DNA of 34,211 bases from Alphaproteobacteria bacterium (lineage in GTDB: Bacteria; Pseudomonadota; Alphaproteobacteria; Rhodobacterales; Rhodobacteraceae): positions 1 through 34,211 of the forward strand of contig JAJRPO010000056.1 of assembly GCA_024280735.1 (NCBI GenBank). Reading direction: 5' to 3'. The translations under genes and the position numbers were made by a program. Shown one piece after another: positions 31,722-34,211 of the stretch; the first letter of the stretch is position 1, and each line of letters opens with the position of its first letter. Below the pieces are notes generated by a model. The model was not told where the DNA came from, did no database searches, and was given only the letters and a program-made list of their open reading frames with translations.

Positions 31722-31929
31722 GTTCTGTCCTGTAATTATCGCTGTGACCAACGCCTAGCAGATCCATCTTACTGTTGGATTAAAGGCGCACTCATTACTG
31801 GATAAAAATACTGCTGCTGCGCAATGCTGCTGATTTGTGTTGTCCAAACCTAGAACCCTGCGACAGGGCCTAATGAATCACATCCCCCTTGCGAGGTCAA
31901 ACATTTGTTAACAAAACTTTAACCTTTGG

Positions 31930-32295
31930 CTAAGAAATTGCCGCGCCCACATGCAAATACTCTCCCTGTAGATGAGTTGGCACCACCGCAAGACAAGCAC
32001 CAAGACCAAAACCGCGCGCGCCAGTGCCGTCAGCAATATCAAACTCCGCCTGGTGGTTGGAGCACATCAGGCGTCGGCCATCCGCGCTCAGGATACTGTT
32101 GCTGCGCTGGTCAAGGGGTAGGAATTGATGGGGACAGGCATTCACAAAGACCTTTGGCGTTGCACCATCGATCACGACAAGCACCGGATAGCCCTCAAGG
32201 GACAGCGACAAAACGCCGTCGCGGGGAATGTCCGCAACGGCGCAAATTTGGTGACCCGATGCTGGCGCATCGGGAAAATCTTGCCAAGTCAGCAT
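31930..32295 (-). CDS. Rieske [2Fe-2S] protein linked to hppD
   Basis: A 121-residue soluble Rieske domain protein. The cluster ligands are visible in two boxes: NACPHQFLPLD (Cys-x-His) and LMCSNHQAEFD (Cys-x2-His). It starts 2 bases after the hppD stop on the same strand and is surely co-transcribed. A ferredoxin-like redox role beside tyrosine degradation is plausible, but no oxygenase subunit is encoded here, so its partner is unknown. Confidence 0.9.
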   Translation of the reverse strand: MLTWQDFPDAPASGHQICAVADIPRDGVLSLSLEGYPVLVVIDGATPKVFVNACPHQFLPLDQRSNSILSADGRRLMCSNHQAEFDIADGTGARGFGLGACLAVVPTHLQGEYLHVGAAIS

Positions 32296-32297
32296 TC

Positions 32298-33389
32298 CTA
32301 CAGCACACCGCGATTGACTTGATCCGCCTCGATGCTCTCAAACAAGGCTCGGAAATTACCCTCGCCAAAACCATCGTCGCCTTTGCGCTGAATGAACTCA
32401 AAGAAGATCGGCCCGATCACAGTTTTAGAGAACACTTGCAACAGAATTTTGGTATCGCCGCCGTCAACCACACCCTCGCCATCAATCAAGATGCCGTTCT
32501 GCTTCATCCGATCCAGCGGCTCATCGTGGCCGGGCACGCGTTTGTGGCTCATGGCGTAATACATGTCGGGCGGGGCAGGCATAAATTCCAGGCCATGCCC
32601 AGCCAACACGTCGGTGCAATCGTAAATCGCGTCACAACCAACGGCGATATGCTGAATGCCTTCGCCGTTATATTCACGCAAATATTCCTCGATCTGGCTT
32701 TTGTCGTCGGCACTCTCGTTAATCGGAATGCGAATCCGCCCACAGGGTGAGGTCAGCGCCCGACTGGTGAGGCCGGTATGTTTGCCAGCAATGTCAAAAA
32801 ACCGGATTTGTTTGAAGTTAAAGATGTCCGCGTAGAAGCTATACCATTTGTCCATATTACCGCGCTGGACATTGTGGGTCAGGTGATCGAGGTAATAAAA
32901 CCCGACGCCTTCGTTTTTCTTGCCGCCATCAATCCAGTTGTATTCATCGTTATACGGGTTTTGATCGCCGCCGAACTGATCCACGAAATACAGCAAGCTG
33001 CCGCCAATGCCCATGATTGCCGGAACGTCCAGAACCTTGTCATCACCGAGATATGCCTCTGCGCCTTTGGACAACGCCCGCTGAAATGCAGCTTTCGCAT
33101 CTATCACCCGCCACGCCATGCTGGGAGCACAGGGACCGTGCTGCGCCACAAAACGCATGCCAAAGGAACCGGGTTCAGCGTTCAACACGTAAGTAACATC
33201 GCCTTGTTGCCACAGCTCTATATTGCGGGTTTTGTGTTTCGCCGTTTGCGCAAACCCCATCTTGGCGAACAGATCGCGCAGCTCTTGCGGGTCCTCATGG
33301 GCGAATTCGACGAATTCCATGCCATTGGTGCCTGCGGGGTTTTCTGCGGTGATTTGTGATTTCGGCGCGTCGTGGGGGAAAGGACCCAT
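32298..33389 (-). CDS. hppD: 4-hydroxyphenylpyruvate dioxygenase
   Basis: Non-heme Fe(II) enzyme converting 4-hydroxyphenylpyruvate to homogentisate in tyrosine catabolism; 363 residues, normal length. The C-terminal catalytic half has the iron triad: His169 in YLDHLTHNV, His in GIQHIAVGCD and Glu in IFFEFIQRKGDDGFGEGNF. The N-terminal vicinal-oxygen-chelate half starts NGMEFVEFAHEDPQ. AGGAGTATTCCC precedes ATG 33389. Divergent from an Lrp/AsnC regulator across 151 bases that carry paired inverted elements; controlled by that regulator in all likelihood. Confidence 0.97.
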   Translation of the reverse strand: MGPFPHDAPKSQITAENPAGTNGMEFVEFAHEDPQELRDLFAKMGFAQTAKHKTRNIELWQQGDVTYVLNAEPGSFGMRFVAQHGPCAPSMAWRVIDAKAAFQRALSKGAEAYLGDDKVLDVPAIMGIGGSLLYFVDQFGGDQNPYNDEYNWIDGGKKNEGVGFYYLDHLTHNVQRGNMDKWYSFYADIFNFKQIRFFDIAGKHTGLTSRALTSPCGRIRIPINESADDKSQIEEYLREYNGEGIQHIAVGCDAIYDCTDVLAGHGLEFMPAPPDMYYAMSHKRVPGHDEPLDRMKQNGILIDGEGVVDGGDTKILLQVFSKTVIGPIFFEFIQRKGDDGFGEGNFRALFESIEADQVNRGVL

Positions 33390-33469
33390 GGGGAATACTC
33401 CTGTTTGATGTGTTGAGGCCTGAATACGGCAGAATGGATGCGGAGAATGCGCGAAGTTTCGTAGTGTTG

Positions 33470-33494
33470 GTTGAAATATTGACCATTAGGCGTA
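33470..33494 (+). repeat. Operator-like element, copy A
   Basis: GTTGAAATATTGACCATTAG followed by GCGTA. The core ATATTGACC (33476-33484) is the exact inverted counterpart of copy B at 33531-33539, 46 bases away. A closely related copy C lies after the regulator gene (34032-34057). Contains TTGACC, which may double as a -35 for the Lrp/AsnC gene. Confidence 0.6.
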
Positions 33495-33520
33495 GAATTA
33501 CGTACTATACTGCAAATTAC

Positions 33521-33540
33521 CCGCACTAAAGGTCAATATC
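33521..33540 (-). repeat. Operator-like element, copy B (inverted)
   Basis: Read on the minus strand: GATATTGACCTTTAGTGCGG. It shares ATATTGACC, then TTAG and GCG with copy A. It abuts the start codon of the Lrp/AsnC gene and its TTGACC faces hppD. Copies A and B thus form a symmetric pair in the divergent promoter region. Confidence 0.6.
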
Positions 33541-33999
33541 ATGCTCGACTCCGCCGACTTACGCCTCCTGAACGCCCTGCAACGCAACGCCCAGGCCACG
33601 GCGCAGGAACTGGGCGAGGCGCTGAATCTGTCACCCTCCCAAGCAGGGCGACGGCGACAAAGACTGGAGCAGGACGGTTATGTCACCCGCTATACAGCAC
33701 AGTTAAACCCTGCTTTGCTGGGCCTGTCAGTTCAGGCATTTGTGCAAGTGTCGATGGTCGGTCATTTTCCCGATTTGGTGGACAGTTTCCACAGCCTTGT
33801 TAAGCGCCAACCTGAGGTCGTCAGCGTTTGGACCATGACCGGAGAGGCGGATTACTTGCTGCGAGTCTGGTGCCGTGATTTGGCGGCGCTGAACAGCCTT
33901 GTACACAGTGTTTTCCTGCCCCACAAAGCGGTTGGACGGGTGCAAACGCGCATTGTGATGGATCAGATCAAACAGGATGCTCCTTTGCCGATTTATTGA
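33541..33999 (+). CDS. Lrp/AsnC-family transcriptional regulator of hppD
   Basis: A 152-residue regulator. N-terminal helix-turn-helix: SADLRLLNALQRNAQATAQE, LGEALNLSPSQAGRRRQRLE and DGYVTRYTAQLN. The C-terminal RAM/effector domain spans about residues 65-145 (VQAFVQVSMVGHFPDLVDSF, VVSVWTMTGEADYLLRVWCRD). Divergent from hppD; the shared region holds inverted copies of an operator-like element. The ligand is probably tyrosine, phenylalanine or a breakdown product, by context only. Confidence 0.93.
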   Translation: MLDSADLRLLNALQRNAQATAQELGEALNLSPSQAGRRRQRLEQDGYVTRYTAQLNPALLGLSVQAFVQVSMVGHFPDLVDSFHSLVKRQPEVVSVWTMTGEADYLLRVWCRDLAALNSLVHSVFLPHKAVGRVQTRIVMDQIKQDAPLPIY

Positions 34000-34031
34000 A
34001 AGAACCCCAATTACAGTAGGTTTTATTGCCA

Positions 34032-34057
34032 GTTGAAAATTTGACCAATCAGGCATA
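34032..34057 (+). repeat. Operator-like element, copy C
   Basis: GTTGAAAATTTGACCAATCA followed by GGCATA. It aligns with copy A over about 25 bases with few differences, in the same orientation. It lies 32 bases after the regulator's stop codon, where it may have served the next gene, which is now cut off by the insertion sequence starting about 17 bases later. Confidence 0.55.
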
Positions 34058-34074
34058 TGCTCGCCTTACAACTA

Positions 34075-34211
34075 GGGCGTAGACTCATAAATACCAAATT
34101 ACGATTGCAGCCAGGTGGGCGGCAGCAAGGAACGTTTCAGGGCAGCGAAAGGTTCGTAATGACAGGGATCGCCAATCTTTGATGCGGTTAAAACAACGCT
34201 CGACCAGATTG
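34075..34211 (-). mobile_element. IS5-family insertion sequence, one end only (continues past window)
   Basis: The terminal sequence GGGCGTAGACTCATAAAT starts near 34075, preceded by CTAG (34072-34075), a target site typical of IS427-group elements of the IS5 family. Reading inward on the minus strand gives the transposase C-terminus. The other end and the duplicated target lie beyond the window. Confidence 0.8.
34085..34211 (-). CDS. IS5-family transposase, C-terminal 41 residues
   Basis: The visible fragment reads NLVERCFNRIKDWRSLSLRT and ends in FLAAAHLAAIVIWYL before a TGA that lies within the terminal repeat. NLVERxFNRIK followed by FLAA and a short hydrophobic tail is the standard end of IS5/IS427-type DDE transposases, where the Glu of VER is the last catalytic residue. 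The 5' part is outside the window; nothing can be said about whether it is intact. Confidence 0.85.
   Translation of the reverse strand, partial: NLVERCFNRIKDWRSLSLRTFRCPETFLAAAHLAAIVIWYL

Noticed and set aside
31904-31915. TTTGTTAACAAA palindrome after the Rieske gene as an operator
   Set aside because: It lies far from the lectin start codon and downstream of the Rieske gene, with no repeat elsewhere; a chance A+T palindrome is as likely.
1-34211. CRISPR arrays, tRNA or rRNA genes, prophage
   Set aside because: No regularly spaced repeats, cloverleaf-like sequences, rRNA segments or phage structural genes were recognised.

Overview
The window looks like a chromosomal segment of a marine alphaproteobacterium of the order Rhodobacterales (Roseobacter-like), of moderate G+C content. 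This is inferred from the gene families: a eukaryote-type NADP isocitrate dehydrogenase, a DUF4170 protein, a ribE-ribB-ribH-nusB operon with a RibBX-type middle gene, TAXI-type TRAP transport, split YeeE/YedE sulfur transporters, and KpsS/KpsC capsule genes. No species can be named from the sequence alone.

Layout. 1-5.6 kb is mostly housekeeping: the 3' part of groL, a small unknown ORF, dtd, an exported alpha/beta hydrolase, nadK (minus) and glyA. 5.7-7.3 kb holds a single A+T-rich gene of accessory character with an N-terminal PD-(D/E)xK-like nuclease signature. A nitroreductase follows. 8.0-12.6 kb is a minus-strand capsule operon (kpsS, Wza/KpsD-like lipoprotein, kpsC). 12.8-16.5 kb is the riboflavin/nusB operon with an AMACR-like CoA racemase at its end, then an exported PAF-AH/dienelactone hydrolase-like esterase.

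18.0-28.7 kb is the most interesting part. Divergent from a LysR regulator, a tightly packed minus-strand operon encodes a class III CoA transferase, an acyl-CoA-dehydrogenase-fold protein, a ThDP enzyme, a TAXI solute-binding protein, a fused 4TM/12TM TRAP permease and a universal stress protein. The dehydrogenase-like protein lacks the catalytic base at both known positions (Gln244 and Gly368) and has Arg84, which is the hallmark of 3-sulfinopropanoyl-CoA desulfinase. With the CoA transferase this gives the Act/Acd route: sulfinate acid -> CoA thioester -> propionyl-CoA-like product + sulfite. The ThDP enzyme and the transporter are additions whose substrates are unknown. Next to it lies a split YeeE/YedE sulfur-transport pair preceded by an ATTC-N8-GAAT palindrome (SqrR/BigR type) and an FnrL-like box. 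I read the whole region as an organosulfur (sulfinate) uptake and catabolism locus.

28.7-34.2 kb holds icd, a 59-residue FlbD-like ORF, a DUF4170 gene, upp, an orphan H-type lectin domain protein, and a tyrosine-catabolism pair (Rieske protein and hppD) divergent from an Lrp/AsnC regulator. A repeated operator-like element occurs three times around that regulator. The window ends inside an IS5-family insertion sequence that landed just beyond the third copy. No tRNA, rRNA or CRISPR was seen, and no stretch longer than 300 bases lacks a gene.
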